Part shown: in pieces, positions 52,936 to 62,787 of the stretch
Position numbering within the stretch: the first letter of the stretch is position 1
Layout of the letters: each line of letters starts with the position of its first letter
Assembly (NCBI RefSeq): GCF_001650905.1
Contig: NZ_LXYG01000017.1
Location: 1-64,000 of the forward strand
Length of the DNA: 64,000 nucleotides
Direction of reading: 5' to 3'
Source of the DNA: Balneola sp. EhC07
Lineage (GTDB): Bacteria > Bacteroidota > Rhodothermia > Balneolales > Balneolaceae
The notes under the pieces: generated by a model
What the model saw: the letters and a program-made list of their open reading frames with translations, nothing else
Database searches by the model: none
Told to the model about the DNA's origin: nothing
Made by a program: the position numbers and the translations under genes

Positions 52936-54558
52936 TTAGTTGCGTGCCTGAGCTTGTGTTTTCTCAATAAAGGCCTGATTGTCAACTGCAGGTCTTTCGC
53001 TGGAATTGGCAATCATTGCGGTTGTAGTATAGATTAGTTGTGTTCTTTTTGTAAGAGCTTCCCATTCTATTTTTTCAATCGAATCTGATGGTCGGTGATA
53101 ATCAGCGTGCACTCCGTTAAAGAAGAAAATGAAAGGAATTCCCAATCTTCCAAAATTCCAATGATCGCTTCTTCTGTAAAACTGATTCGGGTCTTCAAGA
53201 TCATTGTATCTATTGCTCAGGTCAAGATTTACGGTAGCTTCATTTGCACTTCTGAGTAAGCTATCTAAACCTGATGAAATTATCTCGCCACCAATTACAT
53301 AGATGTAATCTTTATTTTCTTCATGTTCTTTATCCACACGACCGATCATATCCACATTTATGTTGGCAACGGTATTTTCGATCGGATAGATTGGATGATC
53401 TGAATAGTATCGTGAACCCAGTAATCCTTTTTCTTCTCCGGAAACATGTAAAAACAGCACGCTTCTTTTTGGACCGGCTCCGGCTTTTTTAGCAGCAACC
53501 ATTGCTTGTGCTGTGCTTAAAAGTCCAACAGTACCACTTCCGTCGTCATCAGCGCCGTTGTAAATGGTATCTCCGGTTGAATCCGGTCTTCCGATACCTA
53601 CGTGATCATGATGTGCACTCAATACAACCACTTCATCTTTCAATAATGGATCACTTCCTTCTAAAAAAGCGGCGATATTTGATGCAACAACTGTATTCTC
53701 ACTTATCGACACATCATGTGATAACGTGTATTCCAGTTCCATTGGCTTAAAGTCAGAAGCGTTTGCTTTGATCTCTTCACTCATGTCCACTAATTCACTT
53801 ACACTTGCTTTGCCCAACATTTTAGCTGCTAATTCAGGGTTTACTCTGTTCCAGGCAGCAGATCTTGAACTACTGTTGTTTTGCAAGTATGCTAATGATA
53901 ATCGACCGGCCGAGCCTATTCTGGATTGAGCTTGTTCAGCGTTCTGAATAAATCCTTCCGGATTGTTTTGATCCATGATCATTATCACACCGGCTGCCCC
54001 TTTGCCAGATAATGTTTGCAGAGCTCTTTGATTGGTAAGTTGTCGATCAAAAAATACCATCACCCATTTATCTGCTACAACTTCAGGAAGCTGGTTTGTT
54101 GCTTCATTACTGATCCCAAATCCAGCGAAAATTATTTCTCCACTTACATCATCAGAACCACCAAAAATAGTAACGAAATCGCCGGTAGCTTCTTTAGTTA
54201 CTGCGGTCTCGCTAATTAAACTTCCTTCATTATCTGTTACTGTATAATTATAACTATCAATAACCGGAGCGCTTAAATCGTAATTCTGCTCAAAGGTTCC
54301 GTTATCTCCAACAGGTGTAAGGCCGATTTCTTTATATCTTTCAGTAATATAGTTTGTGGCTTTTTTAATGCCTTCTTCTCCTGTCTCGCGACCTTCAAAT
54401 TCATCGCTGGCAATTATTGTTAGATCTGACTTTAAACCATCTACGGTTATGGTTTTATCAAAATCATGTATGCTGGCCGAGGGAAGGGTTGTTGTTTCTT
54501 TTGATCCGCTGCACCCGGCTACAGCAACGACCAATACTAAGTATATTATTTTCTTCAT
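52936..54558 (-). CDS. M28 zinc aminopeptidase lipoprotein with PA domain
   Basis: 540 residues. Lipobox VAVAGC16 gives an outer-membrane lipoprotein. A PA insert domain (about 130-220: EIIFAGFGI, VVADKWVMVFFDRQ) precedes the metallopeptidase core: SAHHDHVGIG (metal His), YNGADDDGSGT (metal Asp), HVSGEEKGLLGSRYY (catalytic and metal Glu) and the later metal ligands in NVDMIGR and SDHWNF. It removes N-terminal residues from peptides outside the cytoplasm. It follows scpA by 16 bases. Confidence 0.9.
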   Translation of the reverse strand: MKKIIYLVLVVAVAGCSGSKETTTLPSASIHDFDKTITVDGLKSDLTIIASDEFEGRETGEEGIKKATNYITERYKEIGLTPVGDNGTFEQNYDLSAPVIDSYNYTVTDNEGSLISETAVTKEATGDFVTIFGGSDDVSGEIIFAGFGISNEATNQLPEVVADKWVMVFFDRQLTNQRALQTLSGKGAAGVIMIMDQNNPEGFIQNAEQAQSRIGSAGRLSLAYLQNNSSSRSAAWNRVNPELAAKMLGKASVSELVDMSEEIKANASDFKPMELEYTLSHDVSISENTVVASNIAAFLEGSDPLLKDEVVVLSAHHDHVGIGRPDSTGDTIYNGADDDGSGTVGLLSTAQAMVAAKKAGAGPKRSVLFLHVSGEEKGLLGSRYYSDHPIYPIENTVANINVDMIGRVDKEHEENKDYIYVIGGEIISSGLDSLLRSANEATVNLDLSNRYNDLEDPNQFYRRSDHWNFGRLGIPFIFFFNGVHADYHRPSDSIEKIEWEALTKRTQLIYTTTAMIANSSERPAVDNQAFIEKTQAQARN

Positions 54559-54573
54559 CTTTATTTTTTGTTG

Positions 54574-55314
54574 TTATGCACTAATTATTTCATCAACCGG
54601 CTTCAAGTCTAAGTAAAAGTCGGTGGGGTCTTCTTCGATAAATAAATTTATTTGTTGCTCTTTTATCATTTCTAATATTGCAAGAAAGGTAACAACTATT
54701 ACTACCCTATTTGTTAACACTTTGCAAAGAGTTGCAAACGATTGTCTTCCTGACTTGGCAAGACTATTAAGTACAAATTCTGACTGCTCTTCAATCGTTG
54801 TTTCAACCTTATTTACTTTATGAACGATCCTTTGGCGCTCTAGATCTGTTAAAACTTTTCTGAATGCTGAAATAAGATCGAATAATGTAACATCTTTGAG
54901 CGCTTCACCAGACGCTTGTTGATCTACATCATCAACTTCAGGGTATCCTCGTTTATACCGCTTTCTGGTTTCTTCATCTATATCAGCCATTTTAACCGCC
55001 ATCTCTTTGTAGCGCTTATATTCCAGAAGTTTCTGAACTAATTCGTATCTGGGATCGGTTTCGTCTATCTCGTCGTTTTCATCCTCTTCTCTCGGTAGCA
55101 TCATTTTTGCCTTTATAGACATTAACATGCTTGCCATAAGAATGAATTCACTCGCTACATCAAGATCTAATTCTTCCATCAGGTTAACATACTCAAGGTA
55201 CTGTTGAGTGATATATGAGATCGGAATATCATAAATATCCAGCTCATCTCTCTTGATAAAAAAGAGCAACAGATCTAATGGCCCTTCAAAGTTATTTAGT
55301 TGTACTCTATACAC
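54574..55314 (-). CDS. scpA: Segregation and condensation protein A
   Basis: 246 residues. The N-terminal ScpA block FEGPLDLLLFFIKRDELDIYDIPISYITQQYLEYV and the C-terminal TFLAILEMIKEQQI are diagnostic. ScpA is the kleisin of the SMC-ScpAB condensin. scpB is not in the window. The downstream M28 gene on the same strand (16-base gap) is probably co-transcribed by accident of order. Confidence 0.95.
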   Translation of the reverse strand: MYRVQLNNFEGPLDLLLFFIKRDELDIYDIPISYITQQYLEYVNLMEELDLDVASEFILMASMLMSIKAKMMLPREEDENDEIDETDPRYELVQKLLEYKRYKEMAVKMADIDEETRKRYKRGYPEVDDVDQQASGEALKDVTLFDLISAFRKVLTDLERQRIVHKVNKVETTIEEQSEFVLNSLAKSGRQSFATLCKVLTNRVVIVVTFLAILEMIKEQQINLFIEEDPTDFYLDLKPVDEIISA

Positions 55315-55403
55315 AGTCGGAAACTAAGTGGTTATAAATTAAAATTCTCCATTTTCTTTTTCCAAATCTCGCTTATTTTATAGTAACCATTTGATACTAA
55401 CCC

Positions 55404-55949
55404 ATGAATTATTCAAACTTTGTAACTGCTGTCCAAAATGATGACCAAAAATCATTGAAGGAGCACTATGAAGTTCTCACAAAAGTTCTGTGCAAATTCT
55501 TATTGGTTAGAATGGATGCCGCGCCTGAAGATGCAAAGGATTCTGCTCAAAATGCCATTATGTTTGCGGTTGAAAAAATAAAAACAGATGAGCTGAACCA
55601 TCCCGATCGGATCATTAATTATCTTTTTGCAACAGCAAAGCACGACTACTTGAAGCATCAAAACAAACAAAAAGAAGTTAACTACGATCAAGTTCCTGAC
55701 TCTCATTCAGAGGAGCCCGATCAATTGGAAAACCTTTTAACTGAAGAGCGTCAGAGTATACTGGAACGCTGCTTTACGGAATTGAAAGCTAAACAAAAGT
55801 CCTTCATATCATACTGGTTTGACAACCCTGACAGCGAAGCTTCTGTTGTTGCAGATCATTTTGGAATAAGCATTAATAATGCATGGACAAAAAAACATCG
55901 TATCATTCAGGTGCTTAATGAGTGTTTTAAAAAAAATATTAACAAATAA
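55404..55949 (+). CDS. ECF-type sigma factor
   Basis: 181 residues. Region 2 covers about 10-75 (ITNYLF-like DRIINYLFATAKHDYLKHQNKQ) and region 4 about 110-175 (LEERQSILERCFTELKAKQKSFISYWF, then VVADHFGISINNAWTKKHRII with the HTH). The pattern is that of Bacteroidota ECF factors but region 2 is divergent. It is followed 84 bases later by a membrane protein with an anti-sigma-like N-terminus, the usual pair. Confidence 0.78.
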   Translation: MNYSNFVTAVQNDDQKSLKEHYEVLTKVLCKFLLVRMDAAPEDAKDSAQNAIMFAVEKIKTDELNHPDRIINYLFATAKHDYLKHQNKQKEVNYDQVPDSHSEEPDQLENLLTEERQSILERCFTELKAKQKSFISYWFDNPDSEASVVADHFGISINNAWTKKHRIIQVLNECFKKNINK

Positions 55950-56033
55950 TGTAAGGAATGCCCTCTGAAACTGTCTTACTGTTCAGAAGGTCCAATGTAT
56001 TAGAAATACATTGGTTAATAATTTAGGTTCATT

Positions 56034-56831
56034 ATGGAAAGTTCAAGAGATCAGGATATTTATAAAAAGATAGATGCTTATGTGAAAGGCACATTAAGCA
56101 ATAATGAGATTGATGCATTATGGGTGGAGTTTGCTAAAGATCCTGAATTATTAGATCGTTTAGAGCTAGAAGTCTCGTTAAAAAAAATTTTAGCTGAAAA
56201 GATCAAAACCAAAAAGAAGCCCGTTACGCCTAAACCGCTTCCAACTTGGATATGGCACGCTTCAGCGGCAGCAACTATTCTAATTGTAGCAATGGTGCAG
56301 CTTTTCAGAATTGAAACACCTACCGATCTGAATGAATTTATTGTCAATAGTATCCCGACCGACCAGATTGAAGTTGCCGATGGTCTTCGCTCTCAGGAGT
56401 TCGGTATAAGTAGCGCAGACTCTCTTCTTAATTTAGGTTTTGCTGCAATTTCTTCCGGAGATGATGAAAAGGCGTTAGAACTTTTTAGTAAGGTGATTTC
56501 CTCCTATGATGAAGAGCCATATGCCTCAAAAGCTTTCTTAAATCGTGGAATTATACATTACAATGATGGAAATTATCAGGCTTCCATAGAAAATTTTGAA
56601 GAAGCCGCTTCCCGTGCTGCTGATAACAGAATGATTGCTGAAAAAGCATTTTGGTATCTTGGCAATGCGTATGTAAACATTGGGGAGTTTGAAAAAGCAT
56701 TAACAGCTGTAGGTGAAGCTTATAACCGTGATGGCATATTCAGAAAATCTGCCTTTGTTCTCTATCGAAAGCTTAGTTACGATCTGGGCAAAGTTGATCT
56801 AGAAGATGAAGAGGGAACATCTTCTAATTAA
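56034..56831 (+). CDS. Membrane protein with anti-sigma-like N-terminus and TPRs
   Basis: 265 residues. The cytoplasmic part (1-70: DIYKKIDAYVKGTLSNNEIDALW) resembles zinc-less anti-sigma domains of Bacteroidota. One membrane helix (WIWHASAAATILIVAMVQLF, about 72-92) follows, then a periplasmic part with four TPR-like repeats. It would hold the sigma factor encoded just upstream until a periplasmic signal is sensed through the TPRs. Assignment as anti-sigma is by layout and neighbourhood. Confidence 0.65.
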   Translation: MESSRDQDIYKKIDAYVKGTLSNNEIDALWVEFAKDPELLDRLELEVSLKKILAEKIKTKKKPVTPKPLPTWIWHASAAATILIVAMVQLFRIETPTDLNEFIVNSIPTDQIEVADGLRSQEFGISSADSLLNLGFAAISSGDDEKALELFSKVISSYDEEPYASKAFLNRGIIHYNDGNYQASIENFEEAASRAADNRMIAEKAFWYLGNAYVNIGEFEKALTAVGEAYNRDGIFRKSAFVLYRKLSYDLGKVDLEDEEGTSSN

Positions 56832-56835
56832 CCTG

Positions 56836-59088
56836 TTAACCAACCATTGGTATCGGGCTTTCTGAATCCTGAGTATGATTCATTAGCACTTTATGCGTTG
56901 ATACTTTCCGCGTTCCCTTTGGTCTTGGAACCTTATCGTATGTTCCATCTTCATTTAACGTCCAGCGTTGCATATTGTCTCTCAAATATACACTGATAAT
57001 GAATTGAAGGTATTTTTTGAGTTTTGGTGCTTCAATAGGCGTTAAAGCTTCTACCCGTGCATCAAGATTTCTGTGCATCCAGTCTGCTGAGCCAATATAG
57101 TATAAATGCTCCTCAGCATGACTGAAGTAAAATATTCTGGAATGCTCCAGAAATCTTCCAATTACGGAATGAACCTTAATATTCTCACTCAATCCGGGTT
57201 TTCCCGGGATCAGTCTGCACACTCCACGTACTAACAGATCGATCTGTACACCGGCTTCAGATGCTTCATAAAGCTTCTGTATGATCATCGGGTCCTCCAT
57301 GCTGTTCATCTTTGCGATGATCCTGGCCGGGCGCCCTTCTTTTGCTTCCTTAGTTTCAAACTCAATAAGTTCTGTTACCTGCTTTCTCAGATGCTTGGGC
57401 GCTACCATCAATTTTTCGAATGTTTGATCCGGTGCATATCCCGTCAACAAATTAAAAATATCTGTTACATCAGACGCTATAACTTCATCGCAAGTAAATA
57501 AACCAAGATCTTCATAAAGCTGAGCCGTATCGGGGTGATAGTTTCCTGTTCCAAGATGACAATAGGTTCTTAATCCATCAGCTTCTTCCCGCACTACCAT
57601 AGTAACCTTGGTATGTATTTTTAAACCGGGAATTCCATAAGCAACATGAACTCCATAATTCTCAAGTTTCTGAGCCCACGTAATATTTCTTTCTTCATCA
57701 AACCGCGCTTTGATCTCAACTAACACTGCAACCTGTTTCCCTTCTTCGGCAGCATTCATTAACGAATGCATAAGCGGTGAATCTTTGGAGGTTCTGTATA
57801 GTGTTTGTTTTATTGCCAGAACCTTTGGGTCTTTTGCGGCTTCATCTATAAACCTTTGAGTAGTAAGAGCAAAACTATGGTAAGGATGATGAACCATAAA
57901 ATCCCCATCCCGAATGATCTTAAAAAAGCTGGGAGCTTCTTCATCCAATTCGTGCTTTAAGGCAGGATGTAAAACCGGCGTCCATGAACGACTTTTTAAT
58001 CTTGGGTATCCGGAAAGCATGGATATCTGCATAGCATCCACCAATCCAATAGTGCCTTTCATTTCATAGACATCATTCCAGTTTATATTCAAATTCTTGA
58101 GCAAGTACTTTTTAATATGCTTTGGCATATCTGCTTCCAGCTCCATCCTCACTATCTCTGAAAATTTCCTTTCTCTGAGCTCATCTTCAATAGTTTCCAA
58201 TAGGTCATCAGCTTCTTCTTCCTCTCGTTCAACAGATGCGTTTCTTGTAACCCTGAACATATGAGCTGAAATAACTTTCATACCCGGGAAAAACTGATCT
58301 ATCTTTACTCTTATCAGATCTTCAATAGGAACCAGAATTATTTTATTTCCCCTGCGATGAACTTGTATTAACCTCGGGCGGTTTGCCGGAATTTTAATTC
58401 GGGCGAAGTGTTTTTCTTTATTCCTTGGATTTTCAAGCTCTACTGCAAATGATAAACTCTGATTTGATATAAAAGGGAATGGGTGTGATTCATCCACCGC
58501 CAATGGTGTCACAATTGGATATATCTGCTTCTGGAAAAACCGATCGCTTACCTTCTTTTGGTAATTGGTAAGCTCAGAATATGCTTTGATCTTAATTCCT
58601 TTTTCTGCCATTGCAGGAACCAGATCATTGAAAAAGCACCCTCTGTAGGCTTCGATCATTTTCAGTACTTCTTGCCGAATCTCTTTTAACTGATCAGATG
58701 CCGACATTCCATCCACAGAAAGTGTTTTAACGCCTGCCAACTGTTGACGCTTTAGCCCACCAACTCTTTTCTGAAAAAACTCATCCAGGTTAGAACAGAC
58801 TATACCAATGAATTTTATTCTCTCGAGCAGTTTATTCTTAGGATTAAGAGCTTCTGCCAAAACCCTTTCATTGAATTTCAACCAACTTAACTCGTAATTA
58901 AAGAAATACTCCGAACCATAAATTTTCAAACTGCTTGAACTCAGATCTTTGTGCAATCCTTTCTCCTTCAGAATTTCATTCTTCTTTAAATTTGCCAATT
59001 TCTTACCGCGCTTCTTTTTTTGATTCTCAATTGGATCAAAATCGAGCTTATCCGGGGAGAAAGAATTGTATTTCATAGCTTCTTCCAA
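56836..59088 (-). CDS. ppk1: Polyphosphate kinase 1
   Basis: 750 residues. N domain: SWLKFNERVLAEALNPKNKLLERIKFIGI; head domain; C1/C2 catalytic domains: HHPYHSF, LYRTSKDSPL, VLVEIKARFDEERNITWA, and the phosphorylated His in LKIHTKV. LVRGVCRLIPGKPG and YIGSADWMHRNLDARVEAL near the end complete the family. It makes and breaks polyphosphate using ATP. The N-terminus carries a 55-residue Lys-rich extension not seen in E. coli PPK. Confidence 0.95.
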   Translation of the reverse strand: MEEAMKYNSFSPDKLDFDPIENQKKKRGKKLANLKKNEILKEKGLHKDLSSSSLKIYGSEYFFNYELSWLKFNERVLAEALNPKNKLLERIKFIGIVCSNLDEFFQKRVGGLKRQQLAGVKTLSVDGMSASDQLKEIRQEVLKMIEAYRGCFFNDLVPAMAEKGIKIKAYSELTNYQKKVSDRFFQKQIYPIVTPLAVDESHPFPFISNQSLSFAVELENPRNKEKHFARIKIPANRPRLIQVHRRGNKIILVPIEDLIRVKIDQFFPGMKVISAHMFRVTRNASVEREEEEADDLLETIEDELRERKFSEIVRMELEADMPKHIKKYLLKNLNINWNDVYEMKGTIGLVDAMQISMLSGYPRLKSRSWTPVLHPALKHELDEEAPSFFKIIRDGDFMVHHPYHSFALTTQRFIDEAAKDPKVLAIKQTLYRTSKDSPLMHSLMNAAEEGKQVAVLVEIKARFDEERNITWAQKLENYGVHVAYGIPGLKIHTKVTMVVREEADGLRTYCHLGTGNYHPDTAQLYEDLGLFTCDEVIASDVTDIFNLLTGYAPDQTFEKLMVAPKHLRKQVTELIEFETKEAKEGRPARIIAKMNSMEDPMIIQKLYEASEAGVQIDLLVRGVCRLIPGKPGLSENIKVHSVIGRFLEHSRIFYFSHAEEHLYYIGSADWMHRNLDARVEALTPIEAPKLKKYLQFIISVYLRDNMQRWTLNEDGTYDKVPRPKGTRKVSTHKVLMNHTQDSESPIPMVG

Positions 59089-59162
59089 AATTCAATGCGC
59101 ATTTCGATTATAAACTAAGTATAATTCTATTAAGTTAGTGTAAACATATTTACCGAAATTCT

Positions 59163-60179
59163 GTGCATAATCCTCTGCTAAATCCTGAGCAAAAAGAAGA
59201 CGTTTTCGAAAACTCTGTACGCCCGTCCAGTTTGGATGAGTTTATCGGCCAGAAGAAAATAATATCCAACCTTGAGGTATTTATAAAAGCTGCCAAACAA
59301 CGCGGCGACGCTCTAGATCATGTAATTCTTTCCGGTCCTCCGGGATTAGGAAAAACTACATTATCACATATTATCGCACAGGAAATGAATGTGAATATCC
59401 GACCAACAACGGGGCCTGTTCTCGAAAAACCGGGCGACCTGGCCGGAATGCTTACAAATTTAGAAGATGGAGATGTACTATTTATAGATGAGATCCATCG
59501 ACTAAATCCGGTTATTGAAGAATATCTCTATTCCGCTATGGAGGATTTTAAACTGGATATCGTAATTGATTCCGGTCCCAATGCGCGAAGCATTCAAATC
59601 GAATTGAGCCGGTTCACTTTAGTTGGCGCAACCACCAGAAAAGGTATGCTTACTGCTCCATTGCGAGCTCGTTTCGGAATTGATATGCGATTGGATTATT
59701 ACGAAGTGGAACTGTTACATAACATCGCGCTTCGCACAGCCGGTATTTTGAATTTCGGGATCACGGATGAAGGCGCTTACGAAATTGCCCGCAGAAGTCG
59801 GGGAACTCCACGGATCGTGAATAAGCTTTTACGCCGTACCCGTGATTTTGCGCAGGTTGAAAATCTCAAAGAGATCGACAAAAAGATCGCAGATAAAGCA
59901 CTTAACGCGCTTGATGTGGATGCAAACGGACTGGATGATATGGACATTAGAATGCTACGCGCCATAATTGAAAATTACAGCGGTGGTCCCGTAGGTTTGG
60001 GCACGCTTGGAGTTGCCGTTGGTGAAGACAAGGGAACCATTGAAGAAGTTTACGAACCTTTTTTAATTCAGGAAGGGTTTTTACAACGAACCCCGAAAGG
60101 CAGAGTCGCTACCGCAAAAGCTTATCAGTATTTAGGAATTGATAGAAAGGCCAGTGATAAGGATTTATTCGATTCTTAA
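59163..60179 (+). CDS. ruvB: Holliday junction branch migration helicase RuvB
   Basis: 338 residues, GTG start. [15 protein letters not shown], Walker [11 protein letters not shown], Walker [12 protein letters not shown], sensor [10 protein letters not shown] and the C-terminal winged-helix [16 protein letters not shown] are all typical. With RuvA it drives branch migration of recombination intermediates. ruvA and ruvC are not in the window. It reads toward metK, 76 bases ahead. Confidence 0.97.
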   Translation: MHNPLLNPEQKEDVFENSVRPSSLDEFIGQKKIISNLEVFIKAAKQRGDALDHVILSGPPGLGKTTLSHIIAQEMNVNIRPTTGPVLEKPGDLAGMLTNLEDGDVLFIDEIHRLNPVIEEYLYSAMEDFKLDIVIDSGPNARSIQIELSRFTLVGATTRKGMLTAPLRARFGIDMRLDYYEVELLHNIALRTAGILNFGITDEGAYEIARRSRGTPRIVNKLLRRTRDFAQVENLKEIDKKIADKALNALDVDANGLDDMDIRMLRAIIENYSGGPVGLGTLGVAVGEDKGTIEEVYEPFLIQEGFLQRTPKGRVATAKAYQYLGIDRKASDKDLFDS

Positions 60180-60255
60180 GCTTTATTAAAGAATAAATCT
60201 TCTTACCTTTTCTGCGCTTCGTAACCGAAAGAACCTTACTCAATAAAATACAAGA

Positions 60256-61380
60256 ATGAAGAATTTATTTACCTCAGAGTCAGTATCAGAAGGGCATCCG
60301 GATAAAGTTGCCGATCAAATTTCAGACGCCATTCTGGATGCCATGTTAGATCAGGATCCGGAATCAAGAGTAGCTGTTGAAACCCTTGTAACCACCGGTT
60401 TAGCTGTAGTTTCTGGAGAAGTTACTACTGATGCCTATGTTGATGTTCAGGAAATAGTAAGAGAAGTCATAAAAGAGATCGGGTATACGAAAGCATCCTA
60501 TCGTTTTGACTCTGAAAGTTGCGGAGTACTCTCCACCATCCATACACAAAGTCCTGATATTGCCCAGGGAGTAGACAGAGAAGGAGCCGGTGATCAGGGA
60601 ATGATGTTTGGTTACGCCAATAAAGAAACTCCGGAGTACATGCCGATGCCGCTTCAGTTTTCTCATGATCTTTTGAGAGAATTAGCTCGTATTCGTAAAA
60701 AAACAGACCTGATGCCGTATCTGGGACCGGATAATAAAAGTCAGGTTACCATTGAATACGATGATGCCGGAAAGCCAAAAAGAATCCATACCATCGTTCT
60801 TTCCACCCAACATGATGAAGGTGTTGAGCAGTCACAAATTCACGAAGACATAAAGAATATTCTTATCAAGAATGTGATTCCTTCCGAACTCATTGATGAT
60901 GAAACCATTTATCATGTAAATCCAACAGGCAAGTTTGTAATAGGCGGACCACATGGAGATACCGGATTAACCGGTCGCAAAATTATTGTAGACACTTATG
61001 GAGGATTCGGAGCACACGGTGGTGGAGCTTTTTCCGGAAAAGATCCTTCGAAAGTGGATAGAAGTGCCGCCTACGCATCCCGACATATTGCCAAAAATGT
61101 AGTAGCCGCAGGTTTGGCTGATGAGTGCCTTGTTCAATTGGCGTATGCCATTGGTGTTGCAGAACCTGTTTCCATTAATGTGAACAGTTACGGAACCGGA
61201 AAAATGAGTGATCCTGAATTGGCTAACTTGGTTGCGCAGACTTTTGATTGTACTCCGAAAGGAATTATCTCTCGTTTTGATCTGAAACGACCGATCTATA
61301 AACCAACCGCGGCTTATGGTCATTTCGGAAGAGAAGAATTCCCGTGGGAGAAACTAGATTTTGTAGATAAGTTGGGGTGA
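60256..61380 (+). CDS. metK: S-adenosylmethionine synthase
   Basis: 374 residues. [24 protein letters not shown] at the N-terminus, [12 protein letters not shown], the P-loop-like [20 protein letters not shown] and [19 protein letters not shown] are diagnostic. It makes S-adenosylmethionine from ATP and methionine, and so feeds the HsdM methyltransferase among others. Length matches the family. Confidence 0.98.
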   Translation: MKNLFTSESVSEGHPDKVADQISDAILDAMLDQDPESRVAVETLVTTGLAVVSGEVTTDAYVDVQEIVREVIKEIGYTKASYRFDSESCGVLSTIHTQSPDIAQGVDREGAGDQGMMFGYANKETPEYMPMPLQFSHDLLRELARIRKKTDLMPYLGPDNKSQVTIEYDDAGKPKRIHTIVLSTQHDEGVEQSQIHEDIKNILIKNVIPSELIDDETIYHVNPTGKFVIGGPHGDTGLTGRKIIVDTYGGFGAHGGGAFSGKDPSKVDRSAAYASRHIAKNVVAAGLADECLVQLAYAIGVAEPVSINVNSYGTGKMSDPELANLVAQTFDCTPKGIISRFDLKRPIYKPTAAYGHFGREEFPWEKLDFVDKLG

Positions 61381-61394
61381 TTTCCATACAGGAT

Positions 61395-61848
61395 TGGGTT
61401 ATCAATGACATCCCTCGTATTGTTCAAAGAACCGTTTGGTGACGGATGATTTGTATCCCCGAATGATTTACCCAATATTGTTTGATGGTGATTCAAATTT
61501 GGATTTATAAAATGAATTATTGATTCCAATTTTATTACGTAGGGGCGAATCGCGATTCGCCCCTACGATTGGGTTTTTATCAATAATTTCGATAATCTCA
61601 TGAACATGATTCGGCATAATCACAAATGCATCCAAATTTATATTGTCACGAATGGCTTCTGTTTTAAACCATTCATTCCTTACAACCACCCCGAAATCAT
61701 TCAGGTGCATTTTGCCATCAATTACATCGCCAAAAATACGTTGCATATTTTGAGTACAAATGGTGATGAAATAATATCCCGGGCTAGAATAATCATAACC
61801 CTGCAAACGCATGGATCGTCGGTTTGCCAATTTCTTCTGCTTCATCAT
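61395..61848 (-). pseudogene. REP-associated tyrosine transposase (RAYT/TnpA-REP), broken
   Basis: The readable frame from 61848 begins with RRSMRLQGYDYSSPGYYFITIC, which matches the Y1 transposase N-terminus. The HUH-type motif follows in FVIMPNHVHEIIEI. A REP palindrome (61538-61567) is read through in frame as IVGANRDSPLR. The frame ends at TAA just after ESPSNNIG. Past this stop the same frame continues IIRGYKSSVTKRFFEQYE, the normal family sequence, and then breaks off at 61395. So a premature stop and loss of the C-terminus inactivate it. RAYTs move or maintain REP elements. Confidence 0.82.
61538..61567. repeat. REP palindrome inside the RAYT frame, 30 bp
   Basis: Perfect palindrome with half-site CGTAGGGGCGAATCG. 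It shares the TAGGGGCGA core with 30596-30639 and 61940-61981 but has an AATCGCGATT centre. It adds whole codons without breaking the transposase frame. Confidence 0.88.
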
Positions 61849-61939
61849 ACACAGTTAGACAGATTGAGGCCGGATTCCTTACAAAAAATATCCCCGAGGT
61901 TTTTCCAGATGTGCTTTGCGGATGATTTATTGGGTTTGC

Positions 61940-61981
61940 ATTCCATGTAGGGGCGATTCATGAATCGCCCCTACATGGAAT
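61940..61981. repeat. REP-like perfect palindrome, 42 bp
   Basis: Half-site ATTCCATGTAGGGGCGATTCA, no spacer. The central 28 bases are identical to those of the element at 30596-30639; only the outer arms differ (CCATG versus CCTTT). It lies 92 bases upstream of the RAYT start. Confidence 0.88.
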
Positions 61982-62075
61982 ATGCAATGGCCACACTGAA
62001 TGTGTATAGAAATCCGGGCTCACTTTTTGTTTCCTGTTCATTGCCCGTATCTGGGGTTACCATCGACATCCCTCG

Positions 62076-62122
62076 GATTGTCCAAAGAACCCTTTGGACA
62101 ATCGTCTCCCTTCGAAGGGAGA
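62076..62122. repeat. Hairpin plus adjoining palindrome
   Basis: GATTGTCCAAAG (62076-62087) pairs perfectly with CTTTGGACAATC (62092-62103) across AACC. One base later TCTCCCTTCGAAGGGAGA (62105-62122) is an 18-bp perfect palindrome. The first hairpin lies in the second copy of the direct repeat that starts at 62054. Confidence 0.75.
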
Positions 62123-62224
62123 ATTTGTGCCGAATGTATTAGTCCCTGCTATCTGAACTCTCAGATGTGTATTTTTGATGTATTCAGGAATTACACACAA
62201 ATAAACTGTACGGATAATATTATG

Positions 62225-62787
62225 TTAGGTGGCTTAACAAAATGAAAGGTTTAAACAACGATATTACTTTTTCACAGTGCAAAGAAATCTTTCATATGTC
62301 TGGTCCATGGATGGGTACACTTAATTGGAAAAGAACATTTGAGATCAAATCTATAATGATGGATTCCGTTTTTACTGAAAGGAATACCGAACGGATTTAT
62401 TTCATCCGTTGCAATATGCCAACCAATAAACGTAATGACGTCTATTTTTCACTTTGTTTCATTGAAATCGAAACCGAAAAAGCATTTGAAGTCCAACAAA
62501 AACTCCCTTCTACTTCATTGCCAGAAATTACTACTATGTATAAAAATGATAATGTTGTTCTTGTCCAATTTCACAATAAAGAATTTGTCATCGATACTAC
62601 TGAAGCCTTGCTCAAACCCTTAATGAATGAAATTATCCAAAGTAAATCGAAATAAAATCGCTTCGCCACCTAACAAGCGTTTCAAGCGGACTCGGGAAGT
62701 GGCTCCGCATTTTTAACTTTCAGGTAACTGATTAATTCTGTTACTTTCAGAAAAACCGAAAACCCTCGCCGCTTAAACGCGGGGTCG
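62225..62787 (+). mobile_element. Integron gene cassette 1
   Basis: Runs from TTAGGTGGC (after the G at 62224) to the G of the next GTT site. Its own attC (62668-62793) opens with GCCACCTAAC (62665-62674), the exact reverse complement of GTTAGGTGGC (62224-62233) at the cassette start, as required for a circular cassette integrated at G|TT. It is 563 bases long and carries one gene in the usual orientation. Confidence 0.88.
62242..62655 (+). CDS. Unknown cassette-borne protein
   Basis: 137 residues. The ATG lies 17 bases into the cassette and the stop is 12 bases before the attC core. Soluble, mixed alpha/beta pattern; WMGTLNWKRTFEIKSIM near the start and VVLVQFHNKEFVIDTTEALLKPLM near the end. 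No family is recognised. This compact fit between cassette start and attC is typical of integron genes, most of which have no known function. Confidence 0.8.
   Translation: MKGLNNDITFSQCKEIFHMSGPWMGTLNWKRTFEIKSIMMDSVFTERNTERIYFIRCNMPTNKRNDVYFSLCFIEIETEKAFEVQQKLPSTSLPEITTMYKNDNVVLVQFHNKEFVIDTTEALLKPLMNEIIQSKSK

Larger units (their letters stand above)
61381..62223. other. REP-rich region with transposase relic
   Basis: 843 bases between metK and the first integron cassette. It holds the transposase pseudogene (61395-61848), REP palindromes (61538-61567, 61940-61981), a 44-base direct repeat pair (61396-61439, 62054-62097; about 86% identical), a perfect hairpin (62076-62103) and an 18-bp palindrome (62105-62122). 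No intact gene is seen; the open frames at 61960-62245 lie over repeats. Confidence 0.65.

Noticed and set aside
61600-61950. 116-codon plus-strand frame over the RAYT relic
   Set aside because: It is the antisense of a recognisable transposase and runs through its start.
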